Below are positions 42,781 to 52,749 of a stretch of DNA of 64,000 nt, piece by piece. The notes under the pieces were generated by a model. That model saw only the letters and a list, made by a program, of their open reading frames with translations. It searched no databases and had not been told where the DNA came from. Position 1 is the first letter of the stretch, and each line of letters starts with the position of its first letter. The position numbers and the translations under genes were made by a program. Origin of the DNA: Clostridium sp. KNHs205 (GTDB lineage Bacteria > Bacillota > Clostridia > Lachnospirales > Lachnospiraceae); contig NZ_JNLE01000005.1 of the NCBI RefSeq assembly GCF_000702945.1, positions 248,001 to 312,000 of the forward strand, read 5' to 3'.

Positions 42781-43106
42781 GCCATAAATCTCGAATTATT
42801 CATTCCCATAATTCACACAATATCTGAGACAGATTGAGGATGATTGAGGATATATCCTTACAACTTTCTTTATTTATGAAGAATCCGGCTTATTCCCACT
42901 GTCTTTATATCATTATATTATTTGCCATATTTATAAACATATATTATTATTGTTTATTTTATTTGTCAACTGTTTTCAATTCATTTCATTCAATTTATCA
43001 ATTTTTTATCACTGTGTTATTACTATTTTGAAATACCAAACAACTGATATGATTTCATAAAATTTGTCACAATTGTTATACTGGATGGGTGATGGTTTAT
43101 TTTCAT
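42781..43106. other. AT-rich intergenic region
   Basis: About 325 bp between the divergent LuxR-type and cyclophilin genes. It has a direct repeat GATTGAGGAT twice (42831-42850) and no SD-backed frame. A 65-residue plus-strand frame at 42834 is judged noncoding. Confidence 0.45.
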
Positions 43107-43135
43107 TAGACACCCCATTTAAACTATGATATAAT
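43107..43135 (+). promoter_or_regulatory. promoter of the cyclophilin-aminopeptidase unit
   Basis: TAGACA (43107-43112), 17 bp, TATAAT (43130-43135) with TG one base before the -10, an extended -10 element. Confidence 0.7.
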
Positions 43136-43175
43136 TATCTTTTGTAAATATCAGATTACAGAAAGGGTATATAAA

Positions 43176-43700
43176 ATGGCAGAAAAGAATCCTATCGTAA
43201 CTATTGAAATGGAAAATGGCGGTCTTATCAAACTGGAGTTATATCCTGATATCGCTCCAAATACAGTAAAGAACTTTATATCTTTAGTTCAGAAAAACTA
43301 CTATGACGGGCTGATCTTTCACAGAGTTATCCGTGGTTTTATGATTCAGGGCGGCGATCCGGAAGGAACCGGCATGGGTGGTCCCGGATATTCTATCAAA
43401 GGAGAATTTTCATACAACCAATTTGAAAACAATCTAAAGCATTCTGCAGGAGTTATTTCCATGGCAAGATCTCAGATGCCAAACTCAGCAGGTTCCCAGT
43501 TCTTCATTATGCATAAGGACAGCCCTCATCTGGACGGTTCCTACGCTGCTTTCGGTAAAGTTACAGAAGGTCTTGAGGTAGTAAACGCGATTGCTGATGA
43601 AAGAACCGACTATTCCGACAGACCCTTAAATCCTCAGGTTATGAAAAAAGTAACCGTTGAATTATTCGGAGAAGAATACGGCGAACCTGAAAAAATGTAA
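43176..43700 (+). CDS. ppiB: cyclophilin-type peptidyl-prolyl isomerase
   Basis: 174 aa, start at 43176 after GAAAGGG. The active-site residues are intact: FHRVIRGFMIQGGDP with the catalytic Arg (near residue 50), SMARSQMPNSAGSQFFI with Met/Ala/Gln, and FGKVTEGLEVV. No signal peptide, so cytoplasmic. It isomerises X-Pro bonds. It is immediately followed by an aminopeptidase P gene (18 bp from stop to start), so both genes act on prolyl bonds, perhaps in peptide turnover. Confidence 0.93.
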   Translation: MAEKNPIVTIEMENGGLIKLELYPDIAPNTVKNFISLVQKNYYDGLIFHRVIRGFMIQGGDPEGTGMGGPGYSIKGEFSYNQFENNLKHSAGVISMARSQMPNSAGSQFFIMHKDSPHLDGSYAAFGKVTEGLEVVNAIADERTDYSDRPLNPQVMKKVTVELFGEEYGEPEKM

Positions 43701-43717
43701 TGACAGGAGGCTATTCT

Positions 43718-45508
43718 ATGGTAACAGAAAGATTACAGCATTTAAGAGCCTTAATGGCGAAGAACGGCATTCAGGCTTATCTGCTTCCCACCTCTGATTT
43801 CCACGAATCAGAGTATGTAGGAGACTACTTTAAGTCAAGAAAATATTTATCAGGTTTTACCGGCTCAGCAGGAAGTGTGGTCGTTACACTGGAGACCGCA
43901 GGTCTTTGGACCGACGGAAGATATTTTATCCAGGCTGCAAGAGAACTGGCTGACTCCGGTATAACTCTTTATAAAATGGGTGAAGAAGGAGTTCCAACAC
44001 TGGAAGAGTTCCTTGTTGATTCCTTAAAAGAAGGGGATGTCTTAGGTTTTGACGGCAGAGTCGTTAATGCCAGACTTGGTCTTCGTCTGAGTGAAAAATT
44101 ATCCTCCAGGAAAATTTCAATATCCTATGAAAAAGATCTGGTAGATGAGATTTGGACTGACCGCCCCGCTCTGCCTACTACCCCTGCTTTTCTGCTAGAG
44201 GAAAAATACTCCGGCAAATCCACTGCTTTAAAGCTGGAAGCCGTAAGAAGTGAAATGCAGAAAAAGCAGGCTAAGTATCACATCATAACCTCACTGGATG
44301 ATATCGCCTGGCTGTTCAATATCCGCGGCGGTGATATTGCTTATAATCCTGTGGTACTCTCCTATGCGGTTATTGACAGTGAGAAAGCATATCTGTTTCT
44401 GGATGAACGTAAACTTTCAGCAGAAATCAAAAAGGAACTTGAAAACGCCGGCGTAGAGATAAAGGATTATTTTGAAATTTATGAATTCGTTAAAACATTG
44501 CCTAAAACTGAAAAAATCTTATTGGATACAGCAAAAGTCAATTACGCAATTTATAAAAACCTCGGCACTGATGCTGATATTATTGATGCCACAAATCCTA
44601 CGGTATTATTTAAAGCGGTTAAGAATCCCGTCGAGCTTGAAAATCTGCGTAAGGCTCATATTAAAGACGGTGTAGCCGTAACCAAGTTTATCTATTGGTT
44701 AAAACAGAATATTGGTAAGACTGAGATTACCGAAGTCAGCGCCAGTGATTTCCTGGAAGCCAAAAGACGTGAGCAGGAAGGCTGCATTGATTTAAGCTTT
44801 GATACCATCAGTGCTTACAACGCCAATGCTGCCATGATGCACTACAAAGCTACGGAAGAAAGTCATGCGGTATTAAAACCGGAAGGAATTCTCTTAGTAG
44901 ACTCCGGCGGTCAGTATTATGAAGGAACTACCGATATAACCAGAACCATTGTCCTTGGAGAAATCAGCGATGAAATCAAAAAGCATTTTACAGCTGTTTT
45001 GAGAAGTATGCTTAACCTTTCTGATGCCAGATTTCTACATGGCTGTATCGGACTGAACCTGGATATTCTTGCGAGAGGACCAATCTGGGACATGGATCTG
45101 GATTATAAATGCGGTACCGGTCATGGTGTAGGATATCTCCTGAATGTTCATGAAGCTCCTAACGGTTTCCGTTGGAAGAAGGTACCTGAAAGAGATGACG
45201 GCTGTGTTCTGGAAGAAGGTATGGTTACCACAGATGAACCCGGTGTCTATATCGAAGGAAGCCATGGTATCCGTACGGAAAACGAATTGATCTGCCATAA
45301 AGGCGTTAAGAACGAATATGGCCAATTCATGTATTTCGAGCATCTGACCTTTGCTCCTATAGACCTGGAGGCTGTGGATACTTCTTATATGACCGGCAGG
45401 GAGATAGACAGTCTGAACCGCTATCACAAAGATGTATATGAAAAACTGTCTCCTTATCTGACGGACGAGGAGAATCTCTGGTTAAAAGAAGCAACCAGAG
45501 CAATCTAA
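43718..45508 (+). CDS. aminopeptidase P-like Xaa-Pro peptidase (M24B)
   Basis: 596 aa from the ATG at 43718, with AGGAGG 7 bp upstream; the six-residue longer frame overlaps the previous gene's stop. Long PepP architecture: two N-terminal creatinase-like domains (residues 1-320) and a pita-bread catalytic domain (about 320-540). The metal ligands are D in LVDSGGQYYEGTTDITR, H in GHGVGYLLNVHEAP, and two Glu in DEPGVYIEGSHGIRTENE. It removes N-terminal residues next to proline from short peptides. Length matches the approx. 600-aa eukaryote-like form found in Clostridia. Co-transcribed with the cyclophilin. Confidence 0.92.
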   Translation: MVTERLQHLRALMAKNGIQAYLLPTSDFHESEYVGDYFKSRKYLSGFTGSAGSVVVTLETAGLWTDGRYFIQAARELADSGITLYKMGEEGVPTLEEFLVDSLKEGDVLGFDGRVVNARLGLRLSEKLSSRKISISYEKDLVDEIWTDRPALPTTPAFLLEEKYSGKSTALKLEAVRSEMQKKQAKYHIITSLDDIAWLFNIRGGDIAYNPVVLSYAVIDSEKAYLFLDERKLSAEIKKELENAGVEIKDYFEIYEFVKTLPKTEKILLDTAKVNYAIYKNLGTDADIIDATNPTVLFKAVKNPVELENLRKAHIKDGVAVTKFIYWLKQNIGKTEITEVSASDFLEAKRREQEGCIDLSFDTISAYNANAAMMHYKATEESHAVLKPEGILLVDSGGQYYEGTTDITRTIVLGEISDEIKKHFTAVLRSMLNLSDARFLHGCIGLNLDILARGPIWDMDLDYKCGTGHGVGYLLNVHEAPNGFRWKKVPERDDGCVLEEGMVTTDEPGVYIEGSHGIRTENELICHKGVKNEYGQFMYFEHLTFAPIDLEAVDTSYMTGREIDSLNRYHKDVYEKLSPYLTDEENLWLKEATRAI

Positions 45509-45524
45509 AACACATAAACATAAA

Positions 45525-45586
45525 TTAACCCAATCTGTGCTTAAGCTTACTAATGGCAGGCTCAAGCACAGGCTAGGTTAATTTTA
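45525..45586 (+). terminator. intrinsic terminator after the aminopeptidase gene
   Basis: Outer stem AATTAACC / GGTTAATT and inner stem CTGTGCTT / AAGCACAG with a bulge, followed by TTTTAT, 17 bp after the stop. Confidence 0.75.
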
Positions 45587-45748
45587 TCAACTAATTTAAA
45601 TAATAAACCAGTATTCTTTATAAAACCACCACCGGAAATAACATCTCCTGAGAAAAAGTTTGAAAATGATAATTGAAGGTATACTTTTTAATAATTAATT
45701 GTGTAATTACAAGTAAAATAGATTCGCTTGGTATTAAATCATATAGAC

Positions 45749-46183
45749 TTACCATCCAAACCAGAATACTACACCTCCCTCTTTATTGTATACACCATAG
45801 GTTAAACTCAGACTCTTTAATATCTTTCCAACAATGGACAATCCCAGTCCTGTCCCTTTTGATTTACTTCGGGATTTGTCTGATTTCACAAAAGGCTCCC
45901 AAATATCCTTTAACTCTTCCTCTGGAATATGACTTCCGCTGTTATAAAATTCCAGTGTATTATTTATAATCTTAATACTTATCTCCCCGCCTTCTTCTGT
46001 GTAAGTCAAAGCATTTGTAAAGAAATTATCAAGTACTTTCTCTATCAGCATAAAATCGGTTTTAATAACCGCATCACCCTCTGAATTTATTGCTATATTT
46101 CTTTCAGAACATTGCTGAGTGTAGCGGTTAATTAACAAACCACATACCTCTTTAATGTAATAAGACAATAAAAATAACATCAC
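45749..46183 (-). pseudogene. C-terminal fragment of a sensor histidine kinase
   Basis: 144 codons encode a HATPase_c domain only: N-box DNFFTNALTYTEEGG near residue 55, F-box WEPFVKSDKSRSKSKG, G2 box GTGLGLSIVGKIL. There is no sensor, membrane region or His-phosphorylation helix, and no response regulator beside it. The first residues (LSYYIKEVCGLLINRYTQQC) read as the middle of a longer kinase. The upstream side is only 57 bp from the T-box promoter on the other strand, so the 5' part has been lost. It is either a remnant or a stand-alone ATPase domain; the remnant reading is preferred. Confidence 0.7.
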
Positions 46184-46240
46184 TCATTTTACCATAAAAA
46201 TGAATATTTATAAGAATTATTCTGCTAAAAGATTTATACA

Positions 46241-46269
46241 TTGACAAATACTCTGCCGTCTGCTATACT
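46241..46269 (+). promoter_or_regulatory. promoter of the T-box-controlled sulfur amino acid gene
   Basis: TTGACA (46241-46246), 17 bp, TATACT (46264-46269), close to consensus. The transcript would start near 46276, at the beginning of the T-box leader. Confidence 0.8.
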
Positions 46270-46275
46270 CAAATC

Positions 46276-46569
46276 AATTTCATAGCAAAACGCTAGGAAT
46301 GAGAGAGTATGTAAAACAATGCCTAACAGAGAGCTTTTGGCTGGTGGAAAAAAGCAGGTTAGATTTGCAGAAAATGGCTCAGGAGCGGCGCGCCGAACCG
46401 TTATAACGCTTAGGCCGCGACAGGTTTGCCTGTTACAGCAAAGAAGTATAAATATCTCCCTCTGGTGGCAGATGTCGTACTTGATAAGTTCTTTTGCTGT
46501 GAGGCATAGATGAATTGAAGTGGTAACACGGGCTATGCTCGTCTTCTTATTGGAAGGCGGGTTTTTTTT
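46276..46569 (+). ncRNA. T-box riboswitch leader (Met specifier likely)
   Basis: A 290-nt leader with the standard order of T-box parts. The Stem I distal motif AGAGAGC-tttt-GGCTGGTG is at about 46328-46346. The T-box sequence AAGTGGTAACACGG is at 46518-46531, close to the consensus AGGGTGGNACCGCG. A terminator follows. In the specifier region (GCAGAAAATGGCTC, about 46367-46380) AUG is the codon in the best position, so uncharged tRNA-Met is the likely signal; TGG or GGC are alternatives in other registers. It controls the cystathionine enzyme gene starting at 46702, fitting a methionine-starvation response. Confidence 0.85.
46538..46569 (+). terminator. regulatory terminator of the T-box leader
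   Basis: CTCGTCTTC pairs with GAAGGCGGG (9 bp with G-U pairs, 6-nt loop) and is followed by eight T residues. The 5' arm overlaps the T-box antiterminator region, so the two structures exclude each other. Confidence 0.8.
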
Positions 46570-46701
46570 ATACTCAGAATTAATAATAAATAATTCCTAA
46601 AGCAGCTAATAAACTTTTCCCCTGGCAGGCTTAACGCCGATAACTACAACGGCCAGCATTTATATTAGCCGCATCAGAATAAATACTCAGGAGGTCACAA
46701 A

Positions 46702-47838
46702 ATGGATTTTACTACCCGCTGCATACATGGAGCAGTTGACAAAACACAAGTTACAGGTGCCGTAACTATCCCCATCTATCAATCAGCTACCTTCGCTCAT
46801 CCAGGCGTCGGACAAAGTACTGGTTATGATTATTCCAGGCTTCAGAATCCTACCAGAGAACACCTGGAGAAAATTATCGCCAATCTGGAAGACGGGATTG
46901 ATGCCATTGCTTTTAGTACCGGAATGGCTGCTGAGACTGCATTGATGGAACTCTTCTCCATAGGTGACCACATTATTGCATCAGAGGATTTATATGGAGG
47001 TACCATACGTCTGTTTGAGCATATCAACAAGAAAAACGGACTTACCTTTGATTATCTGGACACTTCTGATCTTACAAAGCTGCGTTCTCTCATACGAAAG
47101 GAAACCAAGGCTATTTATATTGAAACTCCTACTAATCCCATGATGCAGGTAACGGATATTCAGGCTGTTTCTAAAATTGCCAAAGAACACAATCTGCTAT
47201 TGATTGTAGACAATACCTTTCTGACTCCTTATTACCAGCGTCCATTGACACTGGGTGCAGATATTGTAATTCACAGCGGTACCAAATATTTAAGCGGACA
47301 CAATGATACACTATCCGGCTTTTTGGTCACAAACCGGGCTGACTTATCTGAAAAGCTTCGTTTTATCTATAAGACTACCGGTGCCTGTCTCTCTCCTTTT
47401 GACAGCTGGCTGATAATAAGAGGAATTAAAACACTTGCGGTGAGAATGGACCGCCAGTCTCAAAACGCCCTTGAGATAGCGCAGTTCCTTGAAAGTCATA
47501 CTAAAGTCAAAAAGGTATTTTATATCGGCCTTAAAGACCATCCGGGTTATGAAACCTCTATTAAGCAGACCAGCGGTTTTGGCTCCATGATTAGCTTTGA
47601 AGTGGATTCAGAAGCTACGGCAAAACAGGTTCTTGAGCGGGTATCTGTCATACTCTTTGCTGAGAGCCTTGGCGGTACTGAAACTCTGATAACCTATCCC
47701 ATGGTTCAGACCCATGCAGATGTACCACTGGAGGAACGTATAGCAAGAGGCATTAACGGCTCTCTGCTTCGTATGTCCATAGGGCTTGAAAATGTTCAGG
47801 ATCTGATTCAGGATTTAAGTGATGCTTTAGCTGAATAA
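46702..47838 (+). CDS. Cys/Met metabolism PLP enzyme (cystathionine gamma-synthase/lyase family)
   Basis: 378 aa, start at 46702 after AGGAGG. The family marks are YDYSRLQNPTRE with the PLP-binding Tyr/Arg, FSTGMAAETALM, IETPTNPMM, VDNTFLTPYY and the PLP Lys in IHSGTKYLSGHND (near residue 198). The exact reaction (gamma-synthase, gamma-lyase, or O-acetylhomoserine sulfhydrylase) is not decidable by eye. The T-box and the beta-lyase-like gene just downstream favour methionine synthesis from homoserine derivatives. Confidence 0.88.
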   Translation: MDFTTRCIHGAVDKTQVTGAVTIPIYQSATFAHPGVGQSTGYDYSRLQNPTREHLEKIIANLEDGIDAIAFSTGMAAETALMELFSIGDHIIASEDLYGGTIRLFEHINKKNGLTFDYLDTSDLTKLRSLIRKETKAIYIETPTNPMMQVTDIQAVSKIAKEHNLLLIVDNTFLTPYYQRPLTLGADIVIHSGTKYLSGHNDTLSGFLVTNRADLSEKLRFIYKTTGACLSPFDSWLIIRGIKTLAVRMDRQSQNALEIAQFLESHTKVKKVFYIGLKDHPGYETSIKQTSGFGSMISFEVDSEATAKQVLERVSVILFAESLGGTETLITYPMVQTHADVPLEERIARGINGSLLRMSIGLENVQDLIQDLSDALAE

Positions 47839-47961
47839 GATAAAGGTATGAATGTATCGATTGTATTTGATTATTATTACTCTGCTCCCTATAGTGCTTC
47901 CTTGTAAAAGCATTATATTCAACTTATATTTTATCATTGTACAATAAGGAGAAAATAACCT

Positions 47962-49137
47962 ATGCCGTATGACTTTGACCAATTAATTGACCGTAAGAAT
48001 ACGAATTCTTTAAAATATGATTTTGCAAAAGAGCGTGGAAAAAGGGACGATCTGCTGCCTATGTGGGTTGCAGATATGGATTTTTCCACTCCCCCGGAGG
48101 TAACCGAAGCCCTGATAGATGCTGCGAGACACGGAATCTTTGGATATTCTGATGTTAAGGAGGATTACTTTCAAGTTCTGAAAAGCTGGTTTGCCTCCCA
48201 TTATAACTGGAACATTGAGAGGAAATGGCTTGTGAAAACTCCCGGTGTAGTATTTGCCCTAGCCATGGCAGTACGCTCCCTTACCAAAGAAGGAGATTCC
48301 ATCCTGATACAGAGACCGGTTTATTATCCTTTCTCTGAGGCTATCTTAAGCAATAACCGAAAGCTCATTAATAATCCTCTCATTTATGAGAATGGCACTT
48401 ATAGTATTGATTATGCAGATTTTGAACGTAAGATCATTGACAATCAGGTTAAACTGTTTATTTTATGCAATCCTCACAACCCAGTGGGCAGAGTACTAAC
48501 AGAAGAAGAGCTTACCCTTATGGGAGATATCTGTGTAAAACATGGAGTTTTAGTGGTTTCCGATGAAATCCATGCGGATTTTATTCATCCCGGACACAGC
48601 CATGTTCCATTTGCCTCTATCAAAGAGGAATATGCTAATATTTCGGTTACCTGTACCGCGCCAAGCAAGACCTTTAACCTGGCAGGATTACAGGTTTCCA
48701 ACGTATTTATACCCAATCCTGCTCTGAAGAAAAAGTTCAAAACAGAAATCAACAAGTCCGGCTACAGTCAGCTAAACACTATGGGGCTTATTGCCTGCAA
48801 AGCTGCTTACCAGTATGGTGAGGAATGGTTAGAAGAACTTAAAGCATATATTTATGATAACATCCTTACAGCCAGGGATTTTATTGAAAAGGAAATTCCT
48901 GCTCTGAAGGTGGTTGATACAGAAGGCACCTACCTGTTCTGGGTAGATTTTAATGAACTTGGTATGGAGGAAGCTGATCTGGAGGACTTTATAACCGAGA
49001 AAGCCGGACTGTGGCTGGATGGAGGTACTATGTTCGGTCCTGAGGGAAAGGGTTTTCAACGTTTTAATCTGGCCTGCCCGAAATCAACTCTTTTAAGAGC
49101 TTTAAACCAGCTAAGGGATGCTATTAATTCGTTATAG
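47962..49137 (+). CDS. MalY/PatB-type cystathionine beta-lyase
   Basis: 391 aa, start at 47962 after AAGGAG. The pattern MWVADMDFSTPPEVTEAL near the start, FILCNPHNPVGRV, VSDEIHADF and the PLP Lys in APSKTFNLAGLQVSN (near residue 234) are MalY/PatB signatures. It cleaves cystathionine to homocysteine, pyruvate and ammonia; some homologues double as gene regulators. Next to the T-box-regulated gamma-family gene (123-bp gap), it would complete transsulfuration to homocysteine. Whether the T-box leader also covers this gene is not clear. Confidence 0.88.
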   Translation: MPYDFDQLIDRKNTNSLKYDFAKERGKRDDLLPMWVADMDFSTPPEVTEALIDAARHGIFGYSDVKEDYFQVLKSWFASHYNWNIERKWLVKTPGVVFALAMAVRSLTKEGDSILIQRPVYYPFSEAILSNNRKLINNPLIYENGTYSIDYADFERKIIDNQVKLFILCNPHNPVGRVLTEEELTLMGDICVKHGVLVVSDEIHADFIHPGHSHVPFASIKEEYANISVTCTAPSKTFNLAGLQVSNVFIPNPALKKKFKTEINKSGYSQLNTMGLIACKAAYQYGEEWLEELKAYIYDNILTARDFIEKEIPALKVVDTEGTYLFWVDFNELGMEEADLEDFITEKAGLWLDGGTMFGPEGKGFQRFNLACPKSTLLRALNQLRDAINSL

Positions 49138-49308
49138 TATAGATTTATTAAGCTATGTTTTAAATCAATGTTGGAATTTGATATATTTTTGGAGGTATGC
49201 TATAAAACTTTATGGTTCAATGTAATGTGGCCCATGCTTATACAAAGATAACTGATTTTAAAGAAAGAGAACCAATATTTGTTTAGTTATATACATTATA
49301 CTAAAACT

Positions 49309-49328
49309 AATGTTATGATTAACATTAT
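49309..49328. promoter_or_regulatory. perfect inverted repeat before the hydrolase gene
   Basis: TAATGTTA-tgat-TAACATTA, an 8-4-8 palindrome, about 60 bp before the start of the hydrolase gene. It is a candidate operator for an unidentified regulator. Confidence 0.5.
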
Positions 49329-49388
49329 GTCATAGGGGTTAGATAAAATGAAGTTAACAGCATTTATAAATTGGGGAGGGCTTTTTTC

Positions 49389-50027
49389 ATGCGAGGATTG
49401 ATTTTGTATGGTGCAAACTGCACTCTTGATGTGTGGGATACACTGAAATGTGAATTAGCAGTACATAACATTACATTTGTAGAATATCCACATAATATTA
49501 CAGAAAAAGCAAACAACGTTTCAGATATTACTAATTGGATATATGCAACTTATGGAAATGAGAAGTTCGATTTTATTCTCGGACATAGTATGGGAGGAAT
49601 TATTGGATTAGAATTGGTTGCAGATTTCGAGTTAAGATGTGACAAAGTAATTCTTATCGACTCCAATTTGAAACCTGCAAATAACTTTTATCGAAACTTG
49701 ATGCTTCCTTCCAATATGGAACGATATGGTGAAAAAATCATTTCTATGATAAAGGGAGAGGCAAGATACTATAGTGATAGTTTAAAAAAGGCATTGCAAG
49801 AGAAGTTTGATTATACAGATTATATTAGGAAAATAAATTCTAAAGTTTATGGAATATATGGGGACAGAGGGCAAAAATACTATGCCAATAGAATCAGTGA
49901 TTTGTGTCTTGATGATGATATTGTTTCAAAAATAGACTTTAGGTTTGTTGAAAATTCCTGTCATATGCCAATGGTTGAAAATCACGAGGCGTTAGCAGAT
50001 ATCATAGAGAGCATTTTAGTCGAATGA
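49389..50027 (+). CDS. alpha/beta-hydrolase
   Basis: 212 aa from the ATG at 49389, with GGGAGGG 8 bp upstream; a longer frame to 49371 lies over the SD. The nucleophile elbow GHSMGGIIGLEL is near residue 62. Acid and base candidates are Asp in IYGDRG (near 157) and His in NSCHMPMVENHE (near 192). It is small, soluble and single-domain, like the serine-hydrolase group of carboxylesterases or BioH-like enzymes. Substrate unknown. Codon use is more AT-rich than in its neighbours, possibly acquired. Confidence 0.85.
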   Translation: MRGLILYGANCTLDVWDTLKCELAVHNITFVEYPHNITEKANNVSDITNWIYATYGNEKFDFILGHSMGGIIGLELVADFELRCDKVILIDSNLKPANNFYRNLMLPSNMERYGEKIISMIKGEARYYSDSLKKALQEKFDYTDYIRKINSKVYGIYGDRGQKYYANRISDLCLDDDIVSKIDFRFVENSCHMPMVENHEALADIIESILVE

Positions 50028-50175
50028 TAAAATTGTTAATATTATCTTTATTTTGGCCAAATTATTCATAAAATGTGTATTAAGGGAAGCATATCGGAAT
50101 GGCTTCTCTTAAAAATCGATATATTATCAACACTATTCTAAAACATAGCCATTTATTAAGATAGAAACCAAAACA

Positions 50176-50232
50176 GAAGCTTCCCAATACTCATGTCACC
50201 TCATGGCTGACGAGTATTGGGAAGCTTCTGCT
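50176..50232. terminator. strong hairpin terminator
   Basis: A perfect 19-bp stem (CAGAAGCTTCCCAATACTC and its complement) with a 19-nt loop. No long T-run follows, so it may stabilise an RNA end rather than terminate by itself. Confidence 0.65.
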
Positions 50233-50302
50233 TCATTATCAATTATAAGGATTTTATTATCGTTCTTTATAAATTAATCTGAATCTTATTAGTTTGCAAA
50301 AC

Positions 50303-50495
50303 ACCGACCTGCATTGTATTGAGTGCATAACATCGACCTGAATTGCGACATCCTGCATCATAGCAACCTGCTTCGCATCGAACTGCATTGCAACCTGTAT
50401 AACATCAACCTGTATTGCAACCTACATAAAATCGACCTGCATTGTATCGACCTACATGGTGTTAACTTGTATATTATCAACCTGTATCAGCTATC
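50303..50495. repeat. degenerate 15-bp repeat tract
   Basis: Units like ATCGACCTGCATTGT, ATCAACCTGTATTGC and CAACCTACATAAAAT recur with indels. The plus strand stays open over it because the unit is a multiple of 3, giving a pseudo-repeat of N/D-L-H/Y-x-x. No ATG with an SD starts it, and it merges with the 3' end of pyrF on the other strand. Confidence 0.6.
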
Positions 50496-50504
50496 AGCTT
50501 TTTA

Positions 50505-51443
<939 letters not shown>

Positions 51444-51463
51444 ATCTGCCTCCGCAATGTATA

Positions 51464-52738
51464 TTAATCTTGGTAAACTACCTTTCCGTCTACCAGTGTA
51501 TATTTAATTCTGCCTTTTACTTTTCTGCCCTGAAAGGGGGTATTCTTACCCAATGAAACGAACTCCTCTTTCTCAATTGCATACCAGCTGCTTGTATCCG
51601 CTATAACAAGGTCAGCAGCCTTTCCGGTACCTAAGCTTCCTTTATCCATTCCAAGGACACTTGCCGGGTTAACTGTAAGTTTTTTTACAAGTTCTAAAGG
51701 CGTGAGGATACCGCTCTCTACCAATTCCGTAAAGGAGAGCGCAAATGCTGTTTCAAGGCCCACAATTCCAAAGGGTGAATCCAGGAAAGACTTTTCTTTC
51801 TCCTCTTTGCTATGTGGCGCATGGTCTGTCGCAATAACGTCCAGAATTCCCTGTTTAAGGGCATCCTTTAAAGCAGCAACATCTTCTCTGCTTCTTAAAG
51901 GAGGATTCATTTTATAATTACTGTCATTACCCGGAATATCTTCATCAGCAAGGGTAAAATGATGAGGACACACTTCCCCGGTAACCGGAAGTCCCTCTTC
52001 TTTCGCCCATTTCAAAAAAGCTACGCTGTCCCTGGTGGAACAATGACATAGGTGAAGTCTGGCTCCTGTTTCTTTCGCCAGCAGAATGTCCCTTATGGCA
52101 ATAATGTCTTCCACTCCATTGGTGATACCGGGCAAATCAAGCTCCCTGGCTTTATTTCCGGCGTTGATAACACCTCTGCCCACCAGATCTTTATCTTCAC
52201 AATGAGCAAATACTGGTATTCCAGCTTTTTTTGCTGCCAGCATTCCATCTTTGTATACGGTTATTTTCATAACAGATTTACCGTCTTCACTGATAGCTGC
52301 CGCACCGGCTTCTTTCATTCCTTTAATATCTGCCAGTTGGTCTCCTGCCTGACCAATCGTAACGGCACCAATAGGAAGTATATGAACTACCGCTTCCTCT
52401 TTGGCTTTGTGGTTAACCCACTCCACCATGTCCCTGCTGTCGATGGCAGGTTTTGTATTGGGCATGGGGCAGATAGTGGTAAATCCACCTCTCGCTGCTG
52501 ACATTGCTCCTGTTTTTATGGTTTCCTTGTATTCAAATCCCGGTTCCCTTAAATGGACATGCAGATCAATAAAACCCGGCATTACAAACAAACCTTCCGC
52601 CATAATAACTTCATCCGCCTGAATATTGATATGTTCACTGATTTCTTTTATAATTCCGTCTTCCACCAGAATATCCCGTATACCATCCGTGTTGGTGGAA
52701 GGGTCCAGTACATGGCCTTTCTTAATTAGTAATGACAC
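51464..52738 (-). CDS. pyrC: dihydroorotase, class I
   Basis: 424 aa. The start is a GTG at 52738, with AAAGGAG 7 bp upstream. The metal site is intact: DLHVHLREPG near residue 58, Lys/Asp region IDSRDMVEW, HCSTRD near 230, and ATDHAPHS near 305. It cyclises carbamoyl aspartate to dihydroorotate. The gene follows the Nudix gene by 11 bp and precedes pyrF by 20 bp, an operon. Confidence 0.95.
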   Translation of the reverse strand: MSLLIKKGHVLDPSTNTDGIRDILVEDGIIKEISEHINIQADEVIMAEGLFVMPGFIDLHVHLREPGFEYKETIKTGAMSAARGGFTTICPMPNTKPAIDSRDMVEWVNHKAKEEAVVHILPIGAVTIGQAGDQLADIKGMKEAGAAAISEDGKSVMKITVYKDGMLAAKKAGIPVFAHCEDKDLVGRGVINAGNKARELDLPGITNGVEDIIAIRDILLAKETGARLHLCHCSTRDSVAFLKWAKEEGLPVTGEVCPHHFTLADEDIPGNDSNYKMNPPLRSREDVAALKDALKQGILDVIATDHAPHSKEEKEKSFLDSPFGIVGLETAFALSFTELVESGILTPLELVKKLTVNPASVLGMDKGSLGTGKAADLVIADTSSWYAIEKEEFVSLGKNTPFQGRKVKGRIKYTLVDGKVVYQD

Positions 52739-52749
52739 TCTGTTCTCCT

